64,000 nucleotides of DNA from Symbiodinium natans (lineage: Eukaryota; Sar; Dinophyceae; Suessiales; Symbiodiniaceae): assembly GCA_905221605.1 (NCBI GenBank), contig CAJNDS010002590.1, forward strand, positions 683,918-747,917, given 5' to 3'. Below the pieces are notes generated by a model. The model did no database searches, was not told the origin of the DNA, and worked only from the letters and a program-made list of their open reading frames with translations. The position numbers and the translations under genes were made by a program. Below, piece by piece: positions 34,441 to 45,719 of this stretch; the stretch's first letter is position 1; every line of letters starts with the position of its first letter.

Positions 34441-36374
34441 TTTGGCCATGTGCAAACATAAATCATAAACATCCTAACAGAAACAGCATATTCCACGTCA
34501 ATCCCAAACATCCTTCCATCCTTAAACCCATCAAGCTTACACGTAAAAAGCCCTTGACCCCCAAATCCCTGACCGCTCTAACCCCTTAAACCCTTTGAGG
34601 AGAAGTTGAATTTAGGGTTTCTAATTAAGGTTTGCAGGGGGCAGGCGTTTCAGAGGTTAAAAGTTTAGAGACCTAAGGGTTCAGGGGTTCGAGGTGTTGA
34701 TTTGAAGGTTTACGGCTTCAAGTGTGCCAGGGTTTTTGGCTTTGGGGCATAGGGCTTTAGGGGCTGGGATGCCTTAAGGATATGAGGGTTAGGTGTAATG
34801 GGGCCGGGGTTCAGAGTTCATGCGCTTCAGGGTTCAGGGGCTTAAGACATTTAAGAGCTTATTCGGAGCTTGGGGTTTGTGTGTTGGGGTTGTTTTGGGT
34901 TTGGGAGTTGAAGAGCTTAGGGGGCTGTGCATTTTGGTGTCTAGGGTTAGGATTTGAAGGTTTCAGCCTCTAGGGGTTTAGGGGTGTAGTTCTTTGTGTT
35001 TTTAGGGGTTCAGCGTTTAGAGCTGGGGTGGTTTGAGGTTTAGGTGTTTTGGAATCAGGGATTGAGGGTTTAAAAGTTCAGGTGTTTAGGGATTATTTGT
35101 TGGAATGTTTTCGGTGTAGCTGTGAATTCGAGGTTCAAGGGTTACGAGTTTTGTGCTTTAGGGTGTAGGGCGCTAGGCGTTTTGGGGTTGAAGGCTTAGG
35201 GTTTCAGGACTCAAGGTTCAGGGTTTTGATGTCTGAGTTGTTTGGCTTCAAGGGTGCGAGGGTTACTGGTTTATGGGCAGGGCGGATCAGGGGTTATAAT
35301 AAAGGGGCTTTAAGGATATGAGGGTGAGACGTTTTGTGGTTAGGAGGGTTTCAGGATATCAGGGTTCAGGGGACCAGGCGCTTAGGAGGGCTTAGGGGTT
35401 CAGCTTAAAAGCCCAGCCTAAACCCGAATCCTGAAAAGGTCTTGGTGCGTTAAGGGGCCTCCCTGAGGCCCCCTACAGGCACCAAGACCTCTTCAAAACC
35501 CTAAACCCTAAACCTGAAGGGTCTTGGTGCTATAAGGGGCCTCCCTAAAAACCCACTTAAGGTGCCAAGACCTCTTCAAAACCCTAAACCCTGGACCCCA
35601 AACCCTAAACCTGGAAAGGCACCGAGACCTTCAAAGCCCTAAACCCTAAACCCTAAACACGAAGCGGCCCCTGGTGCCTTAAGGGGCCTCCCTGAGGCCC
35701 CTTAAGGCACCAAGACCTCTTCAAACCCTAAACGCTCAACCTGAAGAGTAATCGTCAGCCCGGTTTTGTTTAGGGTTTGTTTAGGGTCAATTAGGTGTGT
35801 TAGATAGGGTTTAGGGTTGTTTAGGGTTTAGGGTTTCTTCAAAGTTCTAAGGTTCTGCTCAGGGGTTTAGAAATTGTTTCCGGGTTTAGGGTTTGTTTGG
35901 GGGGTTTGTTTGGGGATTAGGGTTTGTTTGGGGATTCGGGTTCGTTTAGGGTTTAGGAACCGTTTAGGGGTTTAGGATTTCTTAAGGGTTTAGGGTTTGT
36001 TTTGGGTTTAGGCGTAGTTTCGGGCTCACGGTTTGTTAGGGTTTAGGGTTTCTTTGGGGGCTTATAGGATTTGTTTAGGGTTTGGGTTTGTTCCAAGACG
36101 GTTTTTACGCGGGTTGACAGGGTTTGTTTAGGATTTAGGGTTTGTTTAAGGTTTGCGTGAGGGTTTAGGGTTTGCTTAAGGCTTAGGGTTTGCTCAAAGC
36201 TTTAAGGTTGTAGGGTTTAGGTTCTCAGGGTTTGAGGGTTGAGGGTTGAGTAGGGGTTTCGGGTTCCGCGGGTTCCGGGTCTTCAGGGTTTAGGGTTCAG
36301 GGCTCTTCCCTGCTCCCCTCCCTTCCCCCCTCCCCACCCCATCCAAAAATCGCCCCTCCCCTTGGAATCCCCCG
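34441..36374 (+). repeat. Left arm of the long inverted repeat
   Basis: Pairs with the right arm from TTTGGCCATGTG at 34441 (opposite 38926) to about 36374 (opposite 36766). The arm is built almost wholly of degenerate TTTAGGG words, with three CTTGGTGC...GCACCAAG hairpins at 35438-35489, 35519-35572 and 35671-35716. A 63-codon open frame at 34782-34973 has a near-identical mirror in the other arm. It is conserved only because the arms are similar, so it is not evidence of a gene. Confidence 0.9.
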
Positions 36375-36765
36375 GCCGTCCCGCGGGAGGCTGGTTTTGG
36401 GGTGGGGGGCCCCAAAAAACTCAATTAAGATTTTTGATTGAAATCTGGGCCTTCAGAATTTCAATTAAACATGTTAATTGAAATTCTGGAGGCCCAGATT
36501 TCACTCAAAATTTTTAATTGAAAATTTTGGGGTGGGCTGGGGTCGTGCTGGGGCGGTGCCCTGATCCGGGCCGGTTTTGTTGATGCCGTGGCCATCCCAA
36601 ACCGGGGCGGGGGGGGGGGGGGGAGAAAAATTTCGTATGGGGGGATGGGGTGAATCTCCAAAGGGGGGAGGGGGAATTTCGACGGGATGGAGGGAAATGT
36701 TCCTCGGAAAAAGGGTGAATTTCGAGAGGAAAAATAGGGGTGGAGGGAAAATGTTCCAAGGGGAG
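36375..36765. repeat. Element centre with an AT-rich hairpin
   Basis: At about 36431-36510 a stem of about 37 bp with roughly three mismatches folds around AACATGTT (core TTCAATTAA / TTAATTGAA). The remainder is GC-rich and includes a G-run at 36608-36622. Confidence 0.8.
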
Positions 36766-38926
36766 GTTCCAAGGGGAGGTTCCAAGGGGAGGGGCGATTT
36801 TTGGATGGGGTGGGGCAGGGAGGGGAGCAGGGAAGAGCCCTGAACCCTAAACCCTGAAGACCCGGAACCCGCGGAACCCGAAACCCCTACTCAACCCTCA
36901 ACCCTCAAACCCTGAGAACCTAAACCCTACAACCTTAAAGCTTTGAGCAAACCCTAAGCCTTAAGCAAACCCTAAACCCTCGCGCAAACCTTAAACAAAC
37001 CCTAAATCCTAAACAAACCCTGTCAACCCGCGTAAAAACCGTCTTGGAACAAACCCAAACCCTAAACACATCCTATAAGCCCCCAAAGAAACCCTAAACC
37101 CTAACAAACCGAGCCCGAAACTACGCCTAAACCCAAAACAAACCCTAAACCCTTAAGAAATCCTAAACCCCTAAACGGTTCCTAAACCCTAAACGAGCCC
37201 GAATCCCCAAACAAACCCTAATCCCCAAACAAACCCCCCAAACAAACCCTAAACCCCGAAACAATTTCTAAACCCCTGAGCAGAACCTTAGAACTTTGAA
37301 GAAACCCTAAACCCTAAACAACCCTAAACCCTATCTAACACACCTAATTGACCCTAAACAAACCCTAAACAAAACCGGGCTGACGATTACTCTTCAGGTT
37401 GAGCGTTTAGGGTTTTGAAGAGGTCTTGGTGCCTTAAGGGGCCTCAGGGAGGCCCCTTAAGGCACCAAGGGCCGCTTCGTGTTTAGGGTTTAGGGTTTAG
37501 GGCTTTGAAGGTCTTGGTGCCTTTTCAGGTTTAGGGTTTAGGGTCCAGGGTTTAGGGCACCTTAAGTGGGTTTTTAGGGAGGCCCCTTATAGCACCAAGA
37601 CCCTTCAGGTTTAGGTTTTAGGGTTTTGAAGAGGTCTTGGTGCCTTCAGGGGCCTCAGGGAGGCCCCTTAAGGCACCAAGGGCCGCTTCGTGTTTAGGGC
37701 TTAGGGTTTAGGCTTAGGGCTTTGAAGGTCCTGGTGCCTTTTCAGGTTTAGGGTTTAGGGTCCAGGGTTTAGGGTTTTGAAGAGGTCTTGGCACCTTAAG
37801 TGGGTTTTTAGGGAGACCCCTTATAGCACCAAGACCCTTCAGGTTTAGGGTTTAGGGTTTTGAAGAGGTTTTGGTGCCTGAAGGGGCCTCAGGGAGGCCC
37901 CTTAACGCACCAAGACCTTTTCAGGATTCGGGTTCAGGCTGGGCTTTTAAGCTGAACCCCTAAGCCCTCCTAAGCCCCTGGTCCCCTGAACCCTGATTCC
38001 TGAAACCCTCCTAACCACAAAATGTCTCACCCTCATATCCTTAAAGCCCCTTTATTATCACCCCTGATCCGCCCTGCCCATAAACCAGTAACCCTCGCAC
38101 CCTTGAAGCCAAACAACTCAGACATCAAAACCCTGAACCTTGAGTCCTGAAACCCTAAGCCTTCAACCCCAAAACGCCTAGCGCCCTACACCCTAAAGCA
38201 CAAAACTCGTAACCCTTGAACCTCGAATTCACAGCTACACCGAAAACATTCCAACAAATAATCCCTAAACACCTGAACCTTTAAACCCTCAATCCCTGAT
38301 TCCAAAACACCTAAACCTCAAACCACCCCAGCTCTAAACGCTGAACCCCTAAAAACACAAAGAACTACACCCCTAAACCCCTAGAGGCTGAAACCTTCAA
38401 TTCCTAACCCTAGACACCAAAATGCACAGCCCCCTAAGCTCTTCAACTCCCAAACCCAAAACAACCCCAACACACAAACCCCAAGCTCCGAATATGCTCT
38501 TACATGTCGTAAGCCCCTGAACCTTGAAGCGCACGAACTCTGAACCCCGGCCCCATTACACCTAACCCTCATATCCTTGAGGAATCCCAGCCCCTAAAGC
38601 CCTATGCCCCAAAGCCAAAAACCCTGGCACACTTGAAGCCGTAGAGCTTCAAATCAACACCCTGAACCCCGGAACCCTTAGGCCCCTAAACTTTTAACCT
38701 CTAAAACGCCTACCCCCTGTAAACCTTAACAAAAGCCCTAAACTATTCAACTTCTCCTCGAGGGGGTTTGAGGGGTTGGGGCGGTTAGGGGTTTGGGGGT
38801 CAAGGGTTTTTACGTTTAAACTTGATGGGTTGAAGGGTGCAAGGATGTTTGGGATTGACGTGGAATATGCTGAGGAGCCTATGTTTCTGTTAGGAATTTT
38901 ATGGTTTATGTTCACACATGGCCAAA
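36766..38926 (-). repeat. Right arm of the long inverted repeat
   Basis: Inverted copy of the left arm, about 230 bp longer. The extra length lies at 37410-37930, where the hairpin module is tandemly amplified. Five CTTGGTGCC-type hairpins lie near 37425, 37515-37600, 37634, 37787 and 37870, against three in the left arm. The hairpin at 37425-37469 is a perfect 20-bp stem with a 5-nt CAGGG loop. Confidence 0.9.
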
Positions 38927-39560
38927 TATGGGCGGTATGTGCGTGTGGCCGTTTAAAATCTCAGGTGCCCTGGATTTTGTTTGTATTCTGTACTGAGAAA
39001 GAAACATCAATGCCCATGGGTACACACGCATGAATGCATGCCAAGCCACATGGAACTGCCACTCGGCTTTCATGGCCCGTGTCTCTGATGGCCAAACATG
39101 GCACCCTGGACTGCAAAAACCATGTCATGAACATGCCTATATGATGTTTTCAGCTACCATCGTCTCCTTTGCCACGGTGGGAAATCACTTTGTTCCTGCA
39201 TTGAAAAAGCAAACAAAATACTTGCCGTTTCGTATGTGAATTGCCTGCTGCTACCAACTGCCAGCTCCATGCGAATGATGTTTTCGATTGCCTGGAAACA
39301 GAAAAAGTTAGCCGGTCCAGTAACTTTTTTTGGCTTCAACATAATACGTGTTATTACTTCACTAGTTAACTTTTGTTAACTAGTTAGCCAAGTAAACATA
39401 ATGAGCTAACAAGATAATCTTTTTTGCTAGTCATGCCAACACTTATAGGTACTTGGCATATATTTAACACATACTTAACACTGACATAAGATATGATAAG
39501 ACATATGTAGTAACTAGTTGTAAAGGTGTTAAGTAGTTGTAAAAAACCGGGCATTCCAAG

Positions 39561-41554
39561 CACTACATCCTGGCAAACGACAATAAGCGCCACTAGTCAC
39601 GACCTCTGCCCCGTAACCTGCAAACCCAGCTCCTTCAACAATGCCTCCGTCACCATCGCCTCTGGGTGTTGAGGAAGCCTTCACAGCACACCATGAGCCC
39701 ATGTTGGGCTTGCGGCTTCCCCTTGTGAAATGTCAAAGCAAATTGGACTGTTGGAACACAACAAAGCCGTGCAATCCCCCATCTTCGTGGGTAATGTAGG
39801 GCCTGCGCAAGGGCGGTCAGCACCTGCGGCTTTTGGAATGTAGGTGACACAGTGGCTTGTGAAGGCTTCGGGCCGGGCCTGTATAAGCCTCGAGACCCAA
39901 TGCTTTCCCCAAAGCCGAACAACGTGAAACCTTGAGGCCCAAAGAAGCACTACAACCCCAAAGCCCGCGCAGCCTCAATCCGTGCAAAAACCCCCCGCAA
40001 ACCCAAATTAAGCCCTCTGGCCTCCCTACAACACCCAAACCCTGACGTTGCCTGGGCCATCTGCGGCTTCATGCTCAAGTTCCTGGCGAAAGAGACGGCG
40101 CTTGTGTTTAGGGCTTGAGGGGACGTGGTGGGGCCTGCCATATCTCATCCTATCTAATTTTCAATTAAGTGAGAGGAGCATCGGCATGGGGAGGGTAGCT
40201 TATCTTGACTTTGAGAAGCGTATGCGTAAAGAGAGAAAGGAAGAGGTAGGCCAGGCAAGCCGGGGGGGGGGGGGGGAGGGGCAACAAAAACACAAAAAAT
40301 CGGCCATGCACCTGCTGACACCGTCCCTGACCCCTCCTAGGGCATTCTCAGTCTCTAAATCCTTTGCGCTGAGGGTTCGGCTGGGGGGCCCCCAGCCTAA
40401 CATCCAAATCCTTACCCTACTACAATCCTGCTGATAGCTCCGAAACCCTAAGCCCCAGGATCAGCAATCATCGCCTAAATTGGTTAGGGTTTAGGGGTGC
40501 AGGGTTAGGGGTTTGGACATACAGGGATTGTGACCGCCCCTCGATTGTCAATGACAGGGCCTAAAAACGAGCAACTGTGCCAGAATATTGCCTTAATCGG
40601 CAGCATGCATGTGCCAGCGTCAGTTGCTGCCTGCAGGCAGTGCCAGCGCTTCGGTGTTTGGCTGCACGGCTTTGCATGTCTGGTACGTTGGAACGATGGT
40701 ACGAGCACAGGGTCTATGTTATGTAAAGCATGGGAGCTTAAAACGGCTATACAGGGCAAAATGCTTCACGGTGGGTCCGTTGTCAGGCTTGCATTGGGCT
40801 GCTCAAGCCCCGTCTCACTGATCCACAAAGGGCTTTCCGGGTACCACACTGCCAGCAACACCCAAAAATCATTTTGCTTGACCCCGCTAAACTTCGCTGC
40901 CCCCGGTTCCATCGGACCAGGAACTCTGAACCAGCATGGAAAACTGCATGAAAGGGCTCGATGCCCAAACTTGTAACTTTAGATCCTTGCAGTTTGGTTT
41001 TAAAGGAACAGGGCGGGGATGCTCGAAATGGTATCTTTTTGATGTTTGTTCACGTGGTCAGGGCTCGATCGCCAGTTATACGTCTTCGATATATGGATTT
41101 CTGCGAGCATGACTGCAACCGGGAAGCCACTGCGGCACACTCTTGCAAACCCTAGAGCCACTTGCTCGAGTACCAGGGACCCACAAACTGCGTGCCTCGG
41201 CCGCTTCGAGGGCATCCCAGTCGAAGAGCCCCTGTGCCAAGATGCTTCCAATCGTCCCAAGGTTCTGTCCCTACACCTTTGGCCAGTGACTAGTAAGCCA
41301 TCCCAAACCTTAACCTCTTCAACTCCAAAGCTCCCATTTCAACTGTCATGCGGTGTTGCGTTGCAAAGCTGCACTCGAAGCACTCAAAAAAGAGGGGGAA
41401 CATCCATGCCACGGTCGGTTTCAACTTTCAACTCTCAAGACTCTAAGGCTCCAGCACAGGGCGTGCTCGGGGAATCTTCGAGGACATCTGCCTCCTGCCA
41501 GGCGGATCAGCACGCAAGCAACCTCAAATCAGGCTTGACTGTAGCAGACCGTTG
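39561..41554. other. No gene recognised
   Basis: Contains a G-run near 40262-40275 and scattered telomere-like words around 40440-40510. Minus-strand and plus-strand frames are short and lack coding texture. Confidence 0.45.
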
Positions 41555-41767
41555 TTTTTCTAAAGTCCTTCTCGCCGTCATCGGGCACCTCAACCAGCAA
41601 GTCCTGCCGGATTTCCGACTCCGACAAACAGCGCCGGAAAGATGCTGAACCAGCGACGTGGCCTGAACTGAAGGATCTCGGCTTCGGGCGTCCTTGTCTT
41701 TCAAGGAGATAGTAACCCATCCCTTAGGTGGGCCCTGGCCCTCGACAAGCTCATAGCGAAGGCGGCC
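41555..41767 (-). CDS. Two exons of an unrecognised protein with a GxGP-x-GW motif
   Basis: After a CCAG acceptor at 41767 a minus-strand exon reads GRLRYELVEGQGPPKGWV, then TISLKDKDA, and probably ends at a GC donor near 41683. A second coding segment at about 41555-41620 reads SESEIRQDLLVEVPDDGE. Segments of the type YxxxEGxGPxxGWVSxxxxGKxL are, to my knowledge, frequent in anonymous dinoflagellate proteins. No function can be assigned. More exons probably exist on both sides. Confidence 0.5.
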
Positions 41768-42578
41768 CTGGAAGCGCTCCAGGCCCTGAGCATGGACCAA
41801 GAAAGGTTTGGGCCGGTTTTGGGGGGGAGCTGTTTGCGCTAGAGAGGGGCATGTCTGTCGTTAACATAACTCAACTTATGAATCCACCACCCCGCGAAGA
41901 CAAACTGCAGCCACCACACCCAGAGAAAACCGCATCCACCACGCCGCAGAGAACAAAGCACACCCACCACACCACAGAGAAAAACCACACCCACCCCCAA
42001 ACCCTAAACCCGAATCTGAGACCCGGGCTTTGACCTTCGCTCCAATGGCCAAGCGCTGCGGGTCCGCCGGGGATACGAGGCCCTTTTTGGCCCGGACCTT
42101 TTTTTCCCACCCAGGGTCTAGGGTTTAGACCTCTGAGATATTGATGGGAACATTCCGGGGGTTTGGGACTCTGGGATGTTCAGGGGGTGCTGTAGTCATG
42201 GGGCACATACTTGTGTTTGAAGCCACTAAGCATGTGGGAATCATTTGCTCTGCGACTTGGACTCGCCAGTTGTCAATACTGGGCTCAGTGCAATGATACC
42301 ACCCCGCTTATCACCACCCACCTGAGCGAGGCTGAGAAGGTAAAGATCATGTGCATCTCAGAATGCAGATGGCGCGGGACACACGCAGCAAGAACTGGGA
42401 AGACCACCGCGCGCATACTACGTGCATACTTGATTGCAAGATTGAGGGTCAGCATGCTTGCAAGCTGAGGTGATGGCCACGATCCACAGGCCGGAAGCAC
42501 TCATTGCGCAGCCTCGGCGAATGCGGTAGCCGAAAAATGCGACAATGCCTCAACAGATCAAAAACTAAGCTGACTTAC

Positions 42579-42710
42579 ATGGAAACTGAATTGTCCAAGG
42601 AGCTCTTGCCGTCCACTTTCCACGCGGGTTCGAGCCAGCTTGAGCTTCCATCGGCAAGTACAGCAAACATATGCATGTGCTCTACGGCTTGGGCGATGGA
42701 TCTCAGAGGT
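42579..42710 (-). CDS. Single exon of an unrecognised protein
   Basis: Minus-strand exon bounded by a TCATAG acceptor and a canonical gtaagt donor. It encodes LRSIAQAVEHMHMFAVLADG and then SSWLEPAWKVDGK. Another coding-like stretch upstream, at about 42900-42990 (CALQRALETFELPMAVL), may belong to the same gene, and so may a segment near 42290-42370 (LYLLSLAQVGGDKRGGI). No family was recognised. Confidence 0.4.
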
Positions 42711-43450
42711 CTATGATACTCTGATACTCTGCCTGCGAGCAGCATGATCGCAAAAGTGGCAACTGGCCCACCAACTGGTGTGTACTGCCATCCCGAGAAA
42801 GCCTTATGTGAAGACTGAAGAAATGCCAAAACACCGGATTCAAGAACTAAGTAGCCGCTCAGTCCAGAAACTGCTGAGGCAGGAGCCGGGCAGAGACCTC
42901 CTTGGCCCCAACAAAGAACTGCCATCGGAAGTTCAAAGGTTTCAAGGGCTCTTTGCAGTGCGCAGTCGTTGTCTCGCAGTACATATTTCCACGTGGTCAT
43001 CATAGATGGCTCCTGAAATGGAGAGAAACCCTCAAATCAGAGCCGTGCTACAATAAGCATCCCCAGAAGGAACTCGACGTAAACAACTCCGGTGGCTTCA
43101 AGCCACGTCCCGATCTTTGCGAGAGCTACCAGGGGACTTCGGGTCGAATTCGGAGGTATTGCAAGATATTGCAAGGGCTTAGGTGCTTTAAGGGCTTGGG
43201 GCCTGGTTGAGGCTTAGGGGTTTGTAGAGTAGGGCTTAGGGTTTACAGGGCTTCGGGGTTTCATTCAGGCTCTGTCCAAGCCGCAACCCTTGAAAAACCC
43301 TGATTTTTGAATGCTTGCGTCACGAGGATGACATTGCATCACCGTCGCCCAACAAGGCCGCCGGCAATCCGTGGACCGTGGACCCAAATCAGATCCAAAA
43401 AAAGTGAAACTACACAACAAGCTCTCAACCGAACGCTTCGCGATTCGGGT

Positions 43451-44830
43451 TCAAGGAAACTCATCACAGGGCCCCACTGGCCCGAACTGCTCCCACTCAT
43501 CCCGCACGATGGGCGGGTCTTCTGACCCGGTCTGCGCACCCCAGGACTTAGCAAGCTCCTCGTCGCTGGCTTTCTGGATGTCGGAGAAAGGCCCGTCTGC
43601 AAAGGATGGCGTAAACGGAGGCTCCGTCTTACGCAGGCAGTCCCAGGAACCATGGGGTGCAGATATTGTCCGGAAAAAGCTGTGCTTCGCAAGCGACTTC
43701 GCCCCGCCCGGCGCCCGGTTCGAAGGATTCTTCACCAAAAGCTTTCGGATGACATTCCTTGCTGATGTGGGTACAGATTTGGGGAATGTGTACTGGCACT
43801 TCGTGATCCGGCGGTAGGTGTCCATCATATTGGGCTCGGCAAAGGGCGAGACCTCTGCAAAAAGCTCGTACATCATGATGCCCACTATCCACCAGTCATA
43901 GTCGAATGAGTGGCCCGCCATGCCGACGACCTCGGGCGCGAAGTATTCCGGTGTCCCACACGTTGTCCAGGTCTTGTTGACGATGATCTTCGAGAACTGG
44001 AAGTCAAAGAGCTGGAGCTTGCCTTGGAAAGAGATGACGCAATCCTCTGGCTTCACGCACCGCAAGACGATGTGCAAGCTGTGCAAATGCTGCAAAGCAC
44101 AAATGACGCTGGCCATGTAGTACCTTGCATGGGGCTCGCTCCCATAGAGCCTATCGCGCTGGTAGATATGATGCAGGCTCGCACCGAAGCCTTCCATGCA
44201 GAAACGGAGGTATCTCGGTGTCTGGCAGCAACCGAGGTAGCGAAGGATGAAAGGGGACCGGCAACAGGAGGTGGTCAAAAGCACGAGGCGCTCGCCTACC
44301 ACGGTTTTGACCTTGTCTTCCTTGATGAGTTTTGCTTTCGACATGGTCTTCCAGGCGCAGAGCTGCAGCTCTTCATCCGGGTGCTCGACGAGGTCAATCC
44401 TCGTCCCGCCGCTGTGATCGAGGATGCCAAGGCACCCTCGGGCCCGAAGCGTCGAAAAGTCCGTGCTGACGACGCCAGGCAGCAGGTCCGACACCTCCTG
44501 CACATCTGGACCTGGCACACGTTGCCCATTGCGGATCAAGGCTGCGACGTCGGCGACCGAGTCAAGAAGACAAGCTGCAGACACTCCCTCAGATAGCTGG
44601 CGGCGGACGAACTTCTGCAGCTGTCCATTGTAGTCAGAGTTCTGTTGAGCCGCAACGGTGCTGTCTTCAACCTGTGTGGGCCAGATCGCCGATGCTGATA
44701 TCGCCGGCAAGTTGAAGCGAACACCACGCATCACGAGGAGCAGCAGAAGAAGTACCGAACAGGCCGTCACGCAGAGAGCCACGACGAGCAAAGCAACGAT
44801 CAAGTTCATGGCTCTGTCACAGGCTGCCAA
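43451..44830 (-). CDS. Membrane-anchored AGC-type pseudokinase, intronless, 459 residues
   Basis: Residues 9-33 form one strong hydrophobic helix near the N-terminus (signal anchor). A kinase fold follows from about residue 128 to 390, closest in texture to cyclic-nucleotide-dependent AGC kinases. Seen: the VAIK-type Lys in CAWKTMSKAKLIK (K161), a helix-C Glu candidate (E180), the intact TCGTPEYFAPE activation segment (residues 290-300) and DWW (312-314). Lost: the glycine-rich loop has no GxGxxG; HRD reads LRC (256-258), so the catalytic Asp is Cys; KPEN reads KPED; DFG reads DFQ (276-278). Catalysis by the usual mechanism is therefore unlikely. A scaffold or regulatory role is inference. 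It is the only intronless gene of ordinary length here, which suggests a retrocopy. I found no spliced-leader relic or poly-A tract. An acidic C-terminal tail (residues 415-459) resembles an AGC tail only loosely. Confidence 0.85.
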   Translation of the reverse strand: MAACDRAMNLIVALLVVALCVTACSVLLLLLLVMRGVRFNLPAISASAIWPTQVEDSTVAAQQNSDYNGQLQKFVRRQLSEGVSAACLLDSVADVAALIRNGQRVPGPDVQEVSDLLPGVVSTDFSTLRARGCLGILDHSGGTRIDLVEHPDEELQLCAWKTMSKAKLIKEDKVKTVVGERLVLLTTSCCRSPFILRYLGCCQTPRYLRFCMEGFGASLHHIYQRDRLYGSEPHARYYMASVICALQHLHSLHIVLRCVKPEDCVISFQGKLQLFDFQFSKIIVNKTWTTCGTPEYFAPEVVGMAGHSFDYDWWIVGIMMYELFAEVSPFAEPNMMDTYRRITKCQYTFPKSVPTSARNVIRKLLVKNPSNRAPGGAKSLAKHSFFRTISAPHGSWDCLRKTEPPFTPSFADGPFSDIQKASDEELAKSWGAQTGSEDPPIVRDEWEQFGPVGPCDEFP

Positions 44831-45565
44831 AACTTCTTAATTCAGGCTCCACGAAATGTAGTGTTGTGTGCCTGCTTGCCTCCGTGTCATTGCAAGTTCG
44901 TACATCCCCATGGTTGTCTATCCATGGAGTACTCTGAAATATACTGAACAGCCCGGAAGCACGGCAAATCAGACGACATGGGAAGAGTGGCGCTGGCAAC
45001 AGAGGCTCGGCTTCTAGGAGCTGCCTCAACTTGCACCAGCAATCCTATCGCGAATCGAATTCCTTGGGGCCTTGATGATTAGAATAGGGTTTAGGGGCCT
45101 TTATGACTAGAATAGGGTTTAGAGTTTAGGGCTTGTTGCTGGGCTCTAGTAGGGAGTCTACGAGAGATCATAACTTCCAGTTGTTTCGACCCCTTTTCCC
45201 GTCCCCCTCCACCTGCTGCCGCTGCGCCATCATACACCAAAGAAAAGGCAAGATGGCCCCGACAAAAAAAGGACCCAACCCCTGCATGCATCATCTTTGA
45301 GTTGCGACACCAAAATCACAAAAATCCATAATATCATTCCTTTCGTCAAGCCCTCGACGAACCCCCCCCCCCCCCCCCCGAACAAGCCCACGCTTGACAC
45401 CCTGTAGACGTCCACACCCCATGCACACAAAACAAGACAACAAAAACAAGAAAAGAAGTCTCGAGGGCGTGGCTCCAGGGGTGTCCCGGGTGTGCGCGAC
45501 CTGGGCTTCATCGGTTGCCCGCTTCAGGGTTCGAGGGTTGACCTTGGGGGTGGCTTCTCCGGGGT
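44831..45565. other. No gene recognised
   Basis: Holds doubled 'tagggttta gggg' words near 45085-45130 and a poly-C run at about 45363-45380. Confidence 0.5.
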
Positions 45566-45719
45566 TTACGTGGTTGGGATGCATCCTATACCGTTTTCAA
45601 AAGAGTTTGGAGATGTTTGGGGTCTATAGGCGTCTACAGGGGCTAAGCATGACAAAGCGTAAAGCGTGAGGAGCCGTTCCCTGGCAAGATTCTGTAAGGA
45701 GCCCTCCTTCAAGGAGAAG

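Larger units (their letters stand above)
33864..39560. mobile_element. Large foldback-type element with terminal inverted repeats
   Basis: Exact 19-bp terminal inverted repeats (CTTGGAATGCCCGGTTTTT at 33864-33882 and its complement at 39542-39560) bound the region. The flanking pentamers CCCTA (33859-33863) and CACTA (39561-39565) could be a target-site duplication with one mismatch. Inside each end lie GCTAACTAGTTA/GTTAAC-rich subterminal stretches, then non-homologous AT-rich DNA of about 0.6 kb. Further in come two inverted arms (34441-36374 and 36766-38926) around a 391-bp centre. No transposase was recognised. A small frame at 34254-34589, whose first part (MSEKQQTINDVDFDR) is not repeat-derived, is the only candidate internal protein and is unconvincing. 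The element is probably non-autonomous or satellite-like. Confidence 0.8.

Noticed and set aside
34782-38572. Conserved 63-residue protein present twice
   Set aside because: The two frames are mirror images in the inverted arms; conservation reflects the repeat, and the frame is made of telomere-like words.
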